Below, piece after piece: positions 6,358-6,719 of a stretch of DNA of 6,719 nucleotides. The position numbers and the translations under genes were made by a program. The stretch is from Verrucomicrobiota bacterium (GTDB lineage Bacteria > Verrucomicrobiota > Verrucomicrobiia > Chthoniobacterales > UBA10450), in NCBI GenBank assembly GCA_003219095.1, contig QHPM01000060.1, positions 3,134 through 9,852 on the forward strand, written 5' to 3'. How positions within the stretch are numbered: position 1 is the first letter of the stretch; each line of letters opens with the position of its first letter. The notes beneath the pieces are model-generated. The model had not been told where the DNA came from. It saw only the letters and a list, made by a program, of their open reading frames with translations, and did no database searches.

Positions 6358-6719
6358 TTATTGTGCTGGATGAATACGGCCGAGAAGAATCGCTACCGGA
6401 ATAGAGCTGTAGCCAATAAAAAGCAGCCAGGCGAAAACTCGCGCCCCAAATGCGAGTTGCGGTGTCAACTTCTTGTCGTTCAAACCGAGCGATTGGAAAA
6501 AGCTCGAAGCGCCGTGGGTCAGATGCAGGGTGAGCAAAAACAAGCCGATGATGTAAAAGGCGGAGACGTAAATATTTTGAAACCCATAAACCATCATCGA
6601 ATAGACGTCGTAATGATTGAGCGGATCGTTTTTCAACATCGGGAAATGGGCATCGAATTTTCGGCCCGTAAAATGAAGGAGGTGAAAAACGACGAACGCG
6701 AGCACAACCACACCGCTCA
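6358..6719 (-). CDS. sdhC: Succinate dehydrogenase cytochrome b subunit, C-terminal part
   Basis: This is the membrane anchor that binds haem b and quinone for SdhAB. The frame is open to the right edge, so the gene begins outside the window; 119 residues are visible. Three hydrophobic segments can be seen, at visible residues about 1-16, 48-67 and 90-112, which would be the last three of five helices. Histidines in FHLLHFT (12 and 15) and LHLTHG (65 and 68) are placed like the haem ligands of the b558-type family. The stretch [19 protein letters not shown] after the fourth helix is characteristic of this single-subunit anchor. It ends with HPAQ and a TAA two bases before sdhA. The GTG at 6711 inside the third helix is not a plausible start. 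The operon promoter must lie outside the window. Confidence 0.92.
   Translation of the reverse strand, partial: SGVVVLAFVVFHLLHFTGRKFDAHFPMLKNDPLNHYDVYSMMVYGFQNIYVSAFYIIGLFLLTLHLTHGASSFFQSLGLNDKKLTPQLAFGARVFAWLLFIGYSSIPVAILLGRIHPAQ

Overview
The window reads as ordinary chromosome from a bacterium with respiratory metabolism. It is most likely a member of the Verrucomicrobia, perhaps the soil Spartobacteria. I infer this from the Bacteroidetes/Chlamydiae-style succinate dehydrogenase (long SdhA, single five-helix cytochrome b subunit), the MEP-pathway kinase IspE, weak ribosome binding sites, and intergenic regions rich in short palindromic repeats. No alignment was run, so the taxon is a guess.

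Layout, left to right. The first 71 bases hold the start of radC on the minus strand, continuing out of the window. Just upstream of it (86-1058, minus) is a long-chain trans-polyprenyl diphosphate synthase whose frame is broken near 654. A 134-bp palindrome-rich gap follows. Then come a small lipoate-ligase-family protein (1193-1852, minus) and pyrF (1827-2546, minus), which overlap by 26 bp. Divergent from pyrF, with only 30 bp between the start codons, is ispE (2577-3336, plus), also broken, near 3045. A 201-bp gap between the converging ends of ispE and sdhB carries an inverted pair of palindromic elements. The rest is a succinate dehydrogenase operon on the minus strand, transcribed sdhC (entering from the right edge), sdhA, sdhB. 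A roughly 100-bp inverted-repeat mini-element separates sdhA from sdhB.

How the genes fit together. SdhCAB oxidises succinate and reduces quinone. IspE (isoprenoid precursors) and the polyprenyl synthase (quinone side chain) belong to the supply route of that quinone. The lipoate-family protein probably serves the lipoylated 2-oxoacid dehydrogenases that feed the same cycle. PyrF makes UMP, and RadC is a conserved protein of uncertain role.

No new defence, mobile or biosynthetic system is visible. The most notable observation is that two unrelated conserved genes, ispE and the polyprenyl synthase, have each lost about 18-22 codons with the same frame change (lost length = 3n+2). Both belong to isoprenoid synthesis. 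Either the assembly has a systematic error or the strain carries two real lesions. The second point of interest is the set of palindromic repeats with three-base loops and differing, self-complementary stems.
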